From: an uncultured Nitrospira sp.
GTDB lineage: Bacteria; Nitrospirota; Nitrospiria; Nitrospirales; Nitrospiraceae
Direction of reading: 5' to 3'
NCBI GenBank assembly: GCA_946479785.1
Contig: CAMLHQ010000080.1
Span: 1-14,510, forward strand
DNA length: 14,510 nucleotides
Shown: positions 1-5,500 of the stretch, one piece after another
Numbering within the stretch: the stretch's first letter is position 1
Layout: every line of letters starts with the position of its first letter
Position numbers and translations under genes: made by a program
Notes under the pieces: model-generated
Seen by the model: only the letters and a program-made list of their open reading frames with translations
What the model was told of the DNA's origin: nothing
Database searches by the model: none

Positions 1-1
1 G

Positions 2-196
2 GATACCCAACCGCTTGAACAGCCTTCCAGGGGAAAGACGACGAAGACTCAGCCACGGAAGGACAAGGTGACGACAGGTGCAAAAAGGAAGGCGGACCAG
101 ATGGCGTTGTTCGCCGAGAAGCCCGCGTCCGGCAACAAACCGGCGACGAGAGTGATTTCACGGGCAAAGCCTGCGGCTCCACGCCGAAAGAAGTAG
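2..196 (+). CDS. top6B: Probable DNA topoisomerase VI subunit B, C-terminal tail (5' partial)
   Basis: An open frame enters from the left edge and ends at TAG 194-196; the last 64 residues are visible. They are very rich in Lys, Arg, Pro, Thr and Ala, with little hydrophobic content apart from a short patch around MALFAEKP, so this looks like a disordered basic tail rather than a folded domain. Nothing in the tail itself identifies the protein. The call rests on the next gene, topoisomerase VI subunit A, starting 6 bases after this stop; A and B subunits of this heterotetrameric type IIB enzyme are commonly encoded side by side. The B subunit carries the GHKL ATPase and transducer domains, which would lie outside the window. 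A Lys/Arg-rich tail could bind DNA non-specifically (inference). It could be another basic DNA-binding protein. Confidence 0.6.
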   Translation, partial: DTQPLEQPSRGKTTKTQPRKDKVTTGAKRKADQMALFAEKPASGNKPATRVISRAKPAAPRRKK

Positions 197-202
197 GATC
201 AC

Positions 203-1306
203 ATGACGACCAAACAGAAGAAGACCACGGCGGTTGAAAGGAAACTTATCGGCTTGGCCGACATCGTGATCGCTGCGGCGGATCGCTCGAAAGACCCGAC
301 GTTTGCCATTCCGATTCGTGCCCTCTCGAACGTGTCATTCAATGAGCGTAAGGGGCTGATTGAGATGGGCAAGAAGAAGCAGGAGCGGTCGTTCTTCAAC
401 GTCGGTATGGCAAAGAAATTCATGCAGACAGTGTTGGTGGCTGATGCCCTCTCTGAATTGCAGCGGGCGGACCTGACCACCTCGCTTCGAGAAATTTACT
501 ACCGCACGAAACACACGATCAAAGACTCGCACGAGAACACCTTCGATACCCAAGATGAATCCGATCCCGTAATCGAAGATCTGGAAGTCTCGTTGGCGGC
601 CTTGCGCGAAGAACTGCATGTCCGGGCGGAGAATGGCGGCAGCATCGTAGGTCCTGTGGTGTTCGGCGACGATGGAGATCGCGTCGATTGTTCGCGACTC
701 GGTAAAGGCGGGTATTCGGTCCCCTCGATTGTCGAGCCCGAATATCTGGAGATCCGCCGCTGCACCGCCGACTTCGTGCTTCTCGTCGAAAAGGGAACTC
801 AATGGAACCGGCTGTCCGAAGACAAATTCTGGCGGCGCTATAACTGCGTACTGTTGACAGGGAACGGTCAACCGCCGAGGGGAGTCAGGCGTTTAGCCCG
901 ACGACTCCATGAAGAGCATCGGCTGCCGGTGTACGTACTGGTCGACAACGACCCTTGGGGCTACTATATCTATTCCGTCGTGAAGCAGGGCTCGATCAAT
1001 CTTGCGTTTGAAAGTCAGCGCATGGCGATTCCAAAAGCCAAGTTCATAGGATTGTCGAGTGCTGATCCAGAACGCTATGAATTACCTCGCAATGTCGGCA
1101 TTAAACTCAATGAGAAGGACATCGCGAGAGCGAAGGAACTCATGAACTATCAGTGGTTCCAGAAACCCGCCTGGCAGGCGGAAATTAAGCGCATGCTGGC
1201 CAGCGGGCTGAAGTATGAACTCGATGCGTTGGCGAACAAGGACTTTCAGTATCTGACCAAGAAATATCTGCCTCGCAAGCTGAAGGAAAAAGACTGGATC
1301 GACTAG
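203..1306 (+). CDS. top6A: DNA topoisomerase VI subunit A (Spo11-like)
   Basis: This 367-residue protein is the DNA-cleaving subunit of type IIB topoisomerase, which passes one duplex through another with ATP hydrolysed by subunit B. The winged-helix (5Y-CAP) region holds SLREIYYRTKH at about residues 94-104; Y100 is the expected catalytic tyrosine by analogy with the FY/YY of Spo11 proteins. The Toprim domain shows the metal-binding residues E196 (LLVEKG) and D248/D250 in VDNDPWGYYIY. The length fits the archaeal family (roughly 350-390 residues). The ATG at 203 has AGGA at 195-198 overlapping the end of the upstream gene, suggesting translational coupling with subunit B. The C-terminus is rich in Lys and ends KEKDWID, like other family members. 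The enzyme is common in archaea and plants and patchy in bacteria, so transfer is likely in its history. The family call is secure; its cellular job here (decatenation or supercoil relaxation) is inferred. Confidence 0.93.
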   Translation: MTTKQKKTTAVERKLIGLADIVIAAADRSKDPTFAIPIRALSNVSFNERKGLIEMGKKKQERSFFNVGMAKKFMQTVLVADALSELQRADLTTSLREIYYRTKHTIKDSHENTFDTQDESDPVIEDLEVSLAALREELHVRAENGGSIVGPVVFGDDGDRVDCSRLGKGGYSVPSIVEPEYLEIRRCTADFVLLVEKGTQWNRLSEDKFWRRYNCVLLTGNGQPPRGVRRLARRLHEEHRLPVYVLVDNDPWGYYIYSVVKQGSINLAFESQRMAIPKAKFIGLSSADPERYELPRNVGIKLNEKDIARAKELMNYQWFQKPAWQAEIKRMLASGLKYELDALANKDFQYLTKKYLPRKLKEKDWID

Positions 1307-1314
1307 GTGCACGC

Positions 1315-2091
1315 ATGCGACATCATCGGCACTGTATGATCGTGGCCGTGGTGTTGCCCTTTCTTCTCGGCGGCACCGTCAGTCTCGCCGAATCAGATCA
1401 GCTGCACACCCACGCCGGTGAGCGGCTCCCCCTCGACAACACTGCGCATGAGGCGCAAGACGAGCGAGAGGATGGCGGTCTCCACGAACATCACAGCCAG
1501 GAAGCCGTCACTTCGATGGCCGTACCGCACGCTCACATGGGACCGCATTTCCGCTGGACAACGCTTCGGGGGACAAATCCGGCCGAGCAGCAACGGGCGG
1601 CCGAGATCGTGACCGCCCTTCGGAACACGCTGGAGCCCTATCGGGACTATAGGACGGCCATCAAGGATGGTTACGAACCGTATTTCCCGAACGTGAAACA
1701 GACGCACTATCATTTCACTAACACGTGGCGGGGATTGAAGTCCGCATTTCGGTTTGACGCGAGGCAACCGACGTCACTCCTTTATAAGAAGACCGCGGAC
1801 GGTTATGAGCTGGAAGGAGCCATGTACACGGCGCCAAAGCGCGCGGATGAGAATAGTCTCAACAAGCTGATTCCTCTCAGCGTAGCGCAGTGGCATGCCC
1901 ACGTGAATATCTGTCTTCCACTGAAACACGACGCTAAAACGGCCGATTGGAAAAAGTTCGGTCCGAACGGGTCGATCCTCACCGAGAGCGAATGCGATGC
2001 CATGCACGGTCGATGGATGCGGCAACTCTTCGGTTGGATGATTCACGTCTATCCGTTTCGAGACTCGATCGAACAGATCTGGATGCACTGA
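1315..2091 (+). CDS. His-rich exported protein of unknown function
   Basis: I do not recognise a named family. The 258-residue product starts with a basic, His-containing N-region and a hydrophobic core (about residues 8-24), with a likely signal peptidase site after SLA at about residue 25, so it should be exported. The first third of the mature protein is His-rich and probably flexible: H31, H33, H45, H57, H59, H60, H72, H74, H78. The remainder looks folded and aromatic-rich, with paired histidines in THYHF (131, 133) and WHAHVNIC (194, 196), then C200, C227, H231 and H244 in GWMIHVYPF. This pattern suggests transition-metal binding (inference only). The gene starts 8 bases after the topoisomerase stop; an alternative ATG at 1336 would shorten the basic N-region but keep the signal peptide. 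No obvious Shine-Dalgarno sequence precedes either start. Confidence 0.8.
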   Translation: MRHHRHCMIVAVVLPFLLGGTVSLAESDQLHTHAGERLPLDNTAHEAQDEREDGGLHEHHSQEAVTSMAVPHAHMGPHFRWTTLRGTNPAEQQRAAEIVTALRNTLEPYRDYRTAIKDGYEPYFPNVKQTHYHFTNTWRGLKSAFRFDARQPTSLLYKKTADGYELEGAMYTAPKRADENSLNKLIPLSVAQWHAHVNICLPLKHDAKTADWKKFGPNGSILTESECDAMHGRWMRQLFGWMIHVYPFRDSIEQIWMH

Positions 2092-2220
2092 TGCTCTTTT
2101 AAATGATCCCGCCATGACCCGCATGTAGCTGAAAGCGCCAAGGAATAGCTCGACTTCCCGATCAGGCAACCGGGGAAACTCCCAGTAGCAGTAGCAGTTC
2201 CACGAACGATAACGTTAAGT

Positions 2221-2541
2221 ATGCGGATCGCCCTGTTATTGCTGATCGTATTAACCTGGTCTGTTCAGCCTGTCGGCGCGGCTGAGAGTGTTCCTGCGCC
2301 GCCAATGCCTTCGATTCCGCCTCCCTCGGATGGTCCATCGGCGGAACCCGCGCCGGCTCCTCCTCGAGACCCAGGCATCGTCAAGCAGCCGGAAACTGTA
2401 CCGCTTCCCGGCTCTGTAGTCGTTCCACCGGTCGTCGATCCGAAGATGGCTGTGAATCCCGACGAGCCCAAGCAGCAGGAACCGGCAGTCCCGCCCGAAC
2501 GCGAACAGGACCAGCGCCAATCAGAAGGCCAGTCTCGCTGA
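2221..2541 (+). CDS. Small Pro-rich exported protein, unknown function
   Basis: The 106-residue product has a clear signal peptide: MRIALLLLIVLTWSV followed by a likely cleavage site at GAA around residue 21. The mature chain is almost entirely Pro, Ala, Glu, Val and Gln, with PPP and PAP runs, and ends in a charged Glu/Gln/Arg segment. It has no cysteine and no predicted globular core, so it is probably an extended periplasmic or secreted linker-like protein. No catalytic motif is visible. The start codon follows a 129-base spacer and has no good Shine-Dalgarno sequence. Low-complexity composition makes homology hard to judge; the intact signal peptide and a coding frame of this length argue that it is real. 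Confidence 0.7.
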   Translation: MRIALLLLIVLTWSVQPVGAAESVPAPPMPSIPPPSDGPSAEPAPAPPRDPGIVKQPETVPLPGSVVVPPVVDPKMAVNPDEPKQQEPAVPPEREQDQRQSEGQSR

Positions 2542-2564
2542 CCGGAATAGTCAGTTATGACTCC

Positions 2565-2822
2565 ATGACCACTGAGGATTTAAAAGAAATGGTGATCGAC
2601 GGTTGCCAAGTGCGGCTTGCCTTTCGTCCTGTAGGCAATGGGCAATGGAAGGTCGAGGGCAAGGTTCAATGCGGGATCGATGACCACTGCAACGAGCGCT
2701 CGTTTCTCACGGAAGACCGGCATAGCCGTGAGGCCGCCGAAAAGGAAGCGTTGTGCCGAATCGCGGACCTTTTGGGCCACAACGTGGATCGGAATACGTC
2801 ACGAGTCAAGAACCCGAGCTGA
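2565..2822 (+). CDS. Small conserved-looking protein, possible dsRBD-like fold
   Basis: This 85-residue cytoplasmic protein has no signal peptide or membrane segment, and I cannot assign a family. The layout is a short N-terminal helix, then strands (QVRLAFRPV, QWKVEGKVQCG, NERSFLTED), then an amphipathic helix SREAAEKEALCRIADLLG (about residues 54-71). Alternating beta strands followed by a helix with an REAAEKEAL pattern recall the C-terminal half of double-stranded RNA-binding domains. That comparison is by eye, and the usual lysines at the helix start are missing. Four cysteines (14, 36, 42, 64) could matter for redox or metal binding. The gene ends 29 bases before the peroxiredoxin start and begins 23 bases after the Pro-rich protein, so it may share a transcript with both. 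The ATG at 2565 has only weak ribosome-binding potential. Confidence 0.65.
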   Translation: MTTEDLKEMVIDGCQVRLAFRPVGNGQWKVEGKVQCGIDDHCNERSFLTEDRHSREAAEKEALCRIADLLGHNVDRNTSRVKNPS

Positions 2823-2837
2823 TCATAACAGCCAGAA

Positions 2838-2844
2838 AGAGGAG
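2838..2844 (+). promoter_or_regulatory. Strong ribosome binding site fixing the peroxiredoxin start
   Basis: AGAGGAG lies 7 bases before the ATG at 2852. It supports that start over an in-frame open stretch that continues back to 2753 inside the preceding gene. Confidence 0.85.
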
Positions 2845-2851
2845 AACTTTC

Positions 2852-3418
2852 ATGGCGATAATCGGTCAAGTCACTCCTGAGGGCACGTATCAGACGTATC
2901 ATCAGCAGGGGATCCAACCGATTACATTACAGCGCTATCGCGGCCGGTGGCTCGTGCTGGTGTTTTACCCCGGAGATTTTACATTTATCTGTCCCACCGA
3001 ATTGGAAGAGCTGGGAGCGCTCTACGGTGAGTTTCAGAAGCAGGACGCAGAGGTCCTGGGCATCAGTACCGACTCGGTGTATGTGCACAAGGCCTGGCAC
3101 GACACCTCTCCGGCCATCAAAGGTTTGCCCTTCCCCATGGTCGCCGATCCCGGCGGACGGCTGGCTCAACAACTCGGCTGCTATCTGCCTCAGGAAGGTG
3201 TGGCCTTGCGAGGGAGTTATATTTTCGATCCCGACGGCAAACTGAGCGCGTTTGAAGTTCACAACAATTCAATCGGCCGCAACATGGAAGAGCTTCTTCG
3301 GAAGCTACAAGCTGCGGCGTTCGTGCGAGAGAACGGCGGCATGGAAGTGTGCCCGGCAGGATGGAAACCCGGCGAACGTACGCTGAAGCCCAGTCTCGAT
3401 CTCGTGGGAAAGATCTAA
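2852..3418 (+). CDS. ahpC: 2-Cys peroxiredoxin, AhpC type
   Basis: This 188-residue cytoplasmic thiol peroxidase reduces hydrogen peroxide, organic hydroperoxides and probably peroxynitrite. The peroxidatic cysteine is C47 in the family signature FYPGDFTFICPTEL, and the resolving cysteine is C167 in GGMEVCPAGWKPGE near the C-terminus. These match the spacing and length of AhpC (E. coli AhpC is 187 residues), so it should work as a typical 2-Cys decamer-forming enzyme. The GGMEVCPAGW segment matches the AhpC class rather than BCP/PrxQ. No AhpF reductase gene is visible; the glutaredoxin-like protein about 1.6 kb downstream or a thioredoxin could serve as reductant (inference). The start at 2852 is chosen for its strong ribosome binding site. 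The gene lies among small exported proteins on the same strand. Confidence 0.95.
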   Translation: MAIIGQVTPEGTYQTYHQQGIQPITLQRYRGRWLVLVFYPGDFTFICPTELEELGALYGEFQKQDAEVLGISTDSVYVHKAWHDTSPAIKGLPFPMVADPGGRLAQQLGCYLPQEGVALRGSYIFDPDGKLSAFEVHNNSIGRNMEELLRKLQAAAFVRENGGMEVCPAGWKPGERTLKPSLDLVGKI

Positions 3419-3430
3419 CGGTCGGCCAAG

Positions 3431-3709
3431 ATGTCACCTGCTCACAGAATGATATGGTTCGGCGCAGCCGTATTAGTGCTCCTTGCGGCTTGTTCGCTTG
3501 GAGATGAAAGACTCGCCGGACAAAATTCGCTTTCTCAAAATACCGGAAAAGCGGGGAGCACGATGCCAAGAGGCCATCCCCGATATTATCCCAATACCTC
3601 CGGCAATATCGTTGCGCCGCCCGGCAATCCCGCCGGGAATCGTGCCGGCGACCCCCCCATCGTCGGAGGCACCGAAAATCAACAGGGTGGGTGGCCGGAA
3701 GGCCGCTAA
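3431..3709 (+). CDS. Small lipoprotein, unknown function
   Basis: The 92-residue product has a lipoprotein signal peptide: a positively charged start, a hydrophobic stretch (about residues 8-19), and a lipobox LAAC with the lipidated cysteine at C21. The mature part is short, Gly/Pro/Asn-rich and probably unstructured (GNIVAPPGNPAG, then DPPIVGGTENQQGG). No enzymatic motif is visible. It begins 12 bases after the peroxiredoxin stop, so co-transcription is likely. A second frame, 3483-3731, overlaps most of it, but the lipobox in this frame decides between them. Lgt, which would lipidate C21, is encoded at 12878-13699. Confidence 0.75.
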   Translation: MSPAHRMIWFGAAVLVLLAACSLGDERLAGQNSLSQNTGKAGSTMPRGHPRYYPNTSGNIVAPPGNPAGNRAGDPPIVGGTENQQGGWPEGR

Positions 3710-3743
3710 AAACACCTACTTTCATTTCTGAATCCGGCGGCCC

Positions 3744-3771
3744 GCAAGCGAACAAGCTATGGTAAGCTTGC
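3744..3771 (+). promoter_or_regulatory. Inverted repeats just before a start codon
   Basis: CAAGCT (3753-3758) and AGCTTG (3765-3770) can pair around the 6-base loop ATGGTA. The outer GCAAGC (3744-3749) can alternatively pair with GCTTGC (3766-3771). The two hairpins are mutually exclusive and end 6 bases before the ATG at 3778, where a Shine-Dalgarno sequence would be expected but is absent. No T-run follows, so it does not look like a terminator. A role in translation control or as an operator is inference. Confidence 0.4.
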
Positions 3772-3777
3772 TGCGCC

Positions 3778-4932
3778 ATGCGCATCTTTATTCTCGGCGT
3801 CGGTGCGGCCGGCTCGCTCTTGGTCAAATTCCTCGCTCGACAAGGCCATCAAATATCGTGCGGGGATCGCGATCCTGAACGAGCGCGCCATTTCCTGGGC
3901 GCCACGTCTCCAATTCCAATAGAGCGTGTGAATGCCCGCGACGTGTGGAGCATTCTGAAAGCTGCGCGGGGCACGCAGCTGCTTCTGAATGCCTGCCCCC
4001 CCATTCTTAACAAAACCATCATGAGAGCGGCGCTACGGCTACGAGCCCACTACCTCGATACGGCGTCACACTATACCGGCCATCCATTTCGCGCCGAACA
4101 AATGGGATTTGCCCATAAGTTTGCAGACAAACGGCGCGCAGCTGTCATCACGGCCGGCGCCGCGCCGGGACTGACAAATCTGTTGATCGCCGCCGGGGCG
4201 GATCTGCTCGAGTCCGTCGCATCAGTTCGGGTGCGCCTTTACGAAGCGACCGACGCCGATGGCCCGTTCTCGCAGTGGTCCGCAGAGGCATCGTTCGATG
4301 AAGCGGTGGCGCGCCCACGCATCTACGTCGATCGCCACTTTGATTTCGGTCCACGATTTGGCGAGCGGGAACAGTTTCGCTTCCCTCCTCCCATTGGTCC
4401 GGTCAATGTGGTCCTGGCGGCTCAGGACGAAGTCATCACCGCTCCTTATTCGATTCCGATGACCTCCATGGATGCGAAGTTCGGGGGATCGGATGTGGAT
4501 CGCCTGCGCCGGTGGTACCGCCAGGGCAAGCTCCGAAAGTCGAGCCGCCCGGCCCCTTCGCGATTTGTACGAACTTCGACACCAAGGACGGTTCATCGGC
4601 TGTTTCGTCAGGGCGTGCTGCACAATGCCCACTTTGCGGCGGCGGTAATGGTGGAAGGTATGAAAGATGAGCGGCCTACGACGATCCGGTGGGATGTTAT
4701 GGTCCCGAGTCTCTTTCAACTTCGTCGCCAGGGCCTGCTTTGTTCTCCCATCGCCTGGGCCACGGCCCAGATGGCCGCACTGTTCGTGAAACATTTTCCC
4801 CGCGACCAATTCGGCGTGCATCCGCCTGAATCGCTGCCGGTAGAGATTCGCCGGTCCATCCTACGCGACGCGCATGCGCGCGGATTTCGTGTGATGAAGC
4901 GAGTGAAATCGCATGCTCCGCTCGATCTCTAG
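3778..4932 (+). CDS. Saccharopine dehydrogenase-like NAD(P)-binding protein
   Basis: The 384-residue protein starts with a Rossmann fold: beta strand MRIFIL followed by GVGAAG (G7, G9, G12), and acidic residues D30/D32 at the end of the second strand, which favour NAD(H). The central part carries features of the saccharopine dehydrogenase / homospermidine synthase superfamily: HYLDTASHYTG near residues 91-100, then GAAPGLTNLLIAAGADLLESV. The C-terminal third is basic and less typical. Members of this family act on amino acids or polyamines (saccharopine, carboxynorspermidine, homospermidine); I cannot tell which substrate is used here. Neighbours give no lysine or polyamine pathway link. No Shine-Dalgarno sequence is visible; a hairpin lies in its place. 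No signal peptide is present, so it is cytoplasmic. The family call is good, the substrate unknown. Confidence 0.85.
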   Translation: MRIFILGVGAAGSLLVKFLARQGHQISCGDRDPERARHFLGATSPIPIERVNARDVWSILKAARGTQLLLNACPPILNKTIMRAALRLRAHYLDTASHYTGHPFRAEQMGFAHKFADKRRAAVITAGAAPGLTNLLIAAGADLLESVASVRVRLYEATDADGPFSQWSAEASFDEAVARPRIYVDRHFDFGPRFGEREQFRFPPPIGPVNVVLAAQDEVITAPYSIPMTSMDAKFGGSDVDRLRRWYRQGKLRKSSRPAPSRFVRTSTPRTVHRLFRQGVLHNAHFAAAVMVEGMKDERPTTIRWDVMVPSLFQLRRQGLLCSPIAWATAQMAALFVKHFPRDQFGVHPPESLPVEIRRSILRDAHARGFRVMKRVKSHAPLDL

Positions 4933-5010
4933 TCGGCCGTGGTCCTGCGCCTTGCGCCGCCTTTTCAGCCGGTGTTAAGATCCGTGATCGATCCATCAGG
5001 AGTATAGTGC

Positions 5011-5277
5011 ATGCCGAACATTACCTTGTTGGTTTCGCCCAGTTGCGGAGCCTGCCCGTCAGCAAAAAGCTTGTGGAAACAGCTGCGCGTGAAGTATAGC
5101 TTTTCGTATCGTGAAGTCGACATCACGACCCCGGACGGCCAGGAACTTGCGAATCGCCATGCTGTGCGTGCCGTCCCGGCGACGATCATCGACGGTCGTC
5201 TGACTTTTGTCGGGGTCCCGAGCCGAGAGAGTGCCGAAAAAGCGTTGCAGCTCAAGATGAAACCGCGAGACGCCTAG
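5011..5277 (+). CDS. Glutaredoxin/thioredoxin-fold thiol protein (CGAC)
   Basis: This 88-residue cytoplasmic protein has the glutaredoxin arrangement: a first strand (ITLLVSP), the redox motif C12-G-A-C15 at the start of helix 1, a second strand (YREVDIT), then VRAVPATIIDG with the cis-proline P56 of the thioredoxin fold, and a final helix. It should exchange dithiol and disulfide states, and may reduce the AhpC-type peroxiredoxin encoded upstream (inference). The CGAC active site differs from the CPYC of classical glutaredoxins and the CGPC of thioredoxins, so its partner is uncertain. The start has AGGAG at 4998-5002, 8 bases before ATG. It is followed 10 bases later by a tiny zinc-ribbon gene, likely on the same transcript. 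Confidence 0.88.
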   Translation: MPNITLLVSPSCGACPSAKSLWKQLRVKYSFSYREVDITTPDGQELANRHAVRAVPATIIDGRLTFVGVPSRESAEKALQLKMKPRDA

Positions 5278-5287
5278 CGGATTATTT

Positions 5288-5443
5288 ATGGACGAAGACG
5301 ATATCGAGCTGCCGATTCTTCCCCGCATCGATAAGGGTCCGCCCCCGGATTGTCCGATCTGCGGCGATCCGATGTCTTTCATCGATGGTGACTGGGCGTG
5401 CGTGGATTGCAACGGAGAGCTTTTAGGACCTGAGACCGGGTAA
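5288..5443 (+). CDS. 51-residue zinc-ribbon protein
   Basis: A short frame from ATG 5288 to TAA 5441-5443 encodes 51 residues. Two paired cysteines, C22-P-I-C25 and C38-V-D-C41, are separated by 12 residues, the classic spacing of a small zinc ribbon; CPICG followed by WACVDCNGEL is typical. The N-terminus is acidic (MDEDDIELP). Such proteins usually bind one zinc ion and act as adaptors or nucleic-acid-binding modules; nothing here shows which. It starts 10 bases after the glutaredoxin-like stop with no strong Shine-Dalgarno sequence, so it may be translationally coupled. The intact cysteine knuckles, a frame that fills the gap, and position in a run of same-strand genes argue that it is real despite its size. 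Confidence 0.7.
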   Translation: MDEDDIELPILPRIDKGPPPDCPICGDPMSFIDGDWACVDCNGELLGPETG

Positions 5444-5453
5444 CTGCACATCA

Positions 5454-5472
5454 TGTTCAATGACATTCAACA
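5454..5472. promoter_or_regulatory. Near-perfect 19-base palindrome before addB
   Basis: TGTTCAATGACATTCAACA is a palindrome with one mismatched pair (C/C at the fifth position from each end) around a central A. It lies 28 bases before the addB start and overlaps the left end of the CATTNNN array. It could be an operator for a dimeric regulator, or simply an inverted unit of the heptamer array. It does not match the E. coli-type (CTGT-N8-ACAG) or Bacillus-type (GAAC-N4-GTTC) LexA box. Confidence 0.4.
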
Positions 5473-5498
5473 TTTGCCATTGATCATTCCGCATTGCT
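5464..5498 (+). repeat. Heptamer tandem array, five CATTNNN units
   Basis: CATT occurs at 5464, 5471, 5478, 5485 and 5492, exactly every 7 bases, followed by CAA, TGC, GAT, CCG and GCT in turn. Four bases are invariant and three free in each unit. The array ends at 5498, where an in-frame TAG (5498-5500) sits directly before the addB ATG, so the array is non-coding for AddB and occupies the place of its Shine-Dalgarno sequence. To the left, TTCAATG at 5456-5462 resembles an inverted unit. Function is unknown. Confidence 0.8.
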
Positions 5499-5500
5499 AG

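Noticed and set aside
2183..2200. CAGTAG CAGTAG CAGTTC mini-repeat in the spacer before the Pro-rich protein
   Set aside because: Only two exact 6-base copies and a partial third; too short to distinguish from chance.
2753..2851. N-terminal extension of the peroxiredoxin
   Set aside because: It would overlap the preceding gene, lacks homology to AhpC N-termini, and a strong AGAGGAG sits before the ATG at 2852.
3483..3731. Alternative 82-codon plus-strand frame over the small lipoprotein
   Set aside because: The 3431 frame has a proper lipoprotein signal and lipobox; this one has neither a signal nor a ribosome site.
3117..3827. 236-codon open frame on the minus strand
   Set aside because: It runs antisense across peroxiredoxin, a lipoprotein, an intergenic hairpin and the start of the dehydrogenase; composition is Arg-rich shadow coding.
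5003..5008. TATAGT resembling a -10 box before the glutaredoxin-like gene
   Set aside because: It lies 2 bases before the start codon, so transcription would begin inside the gene, and no -35 element is at proper spacing.
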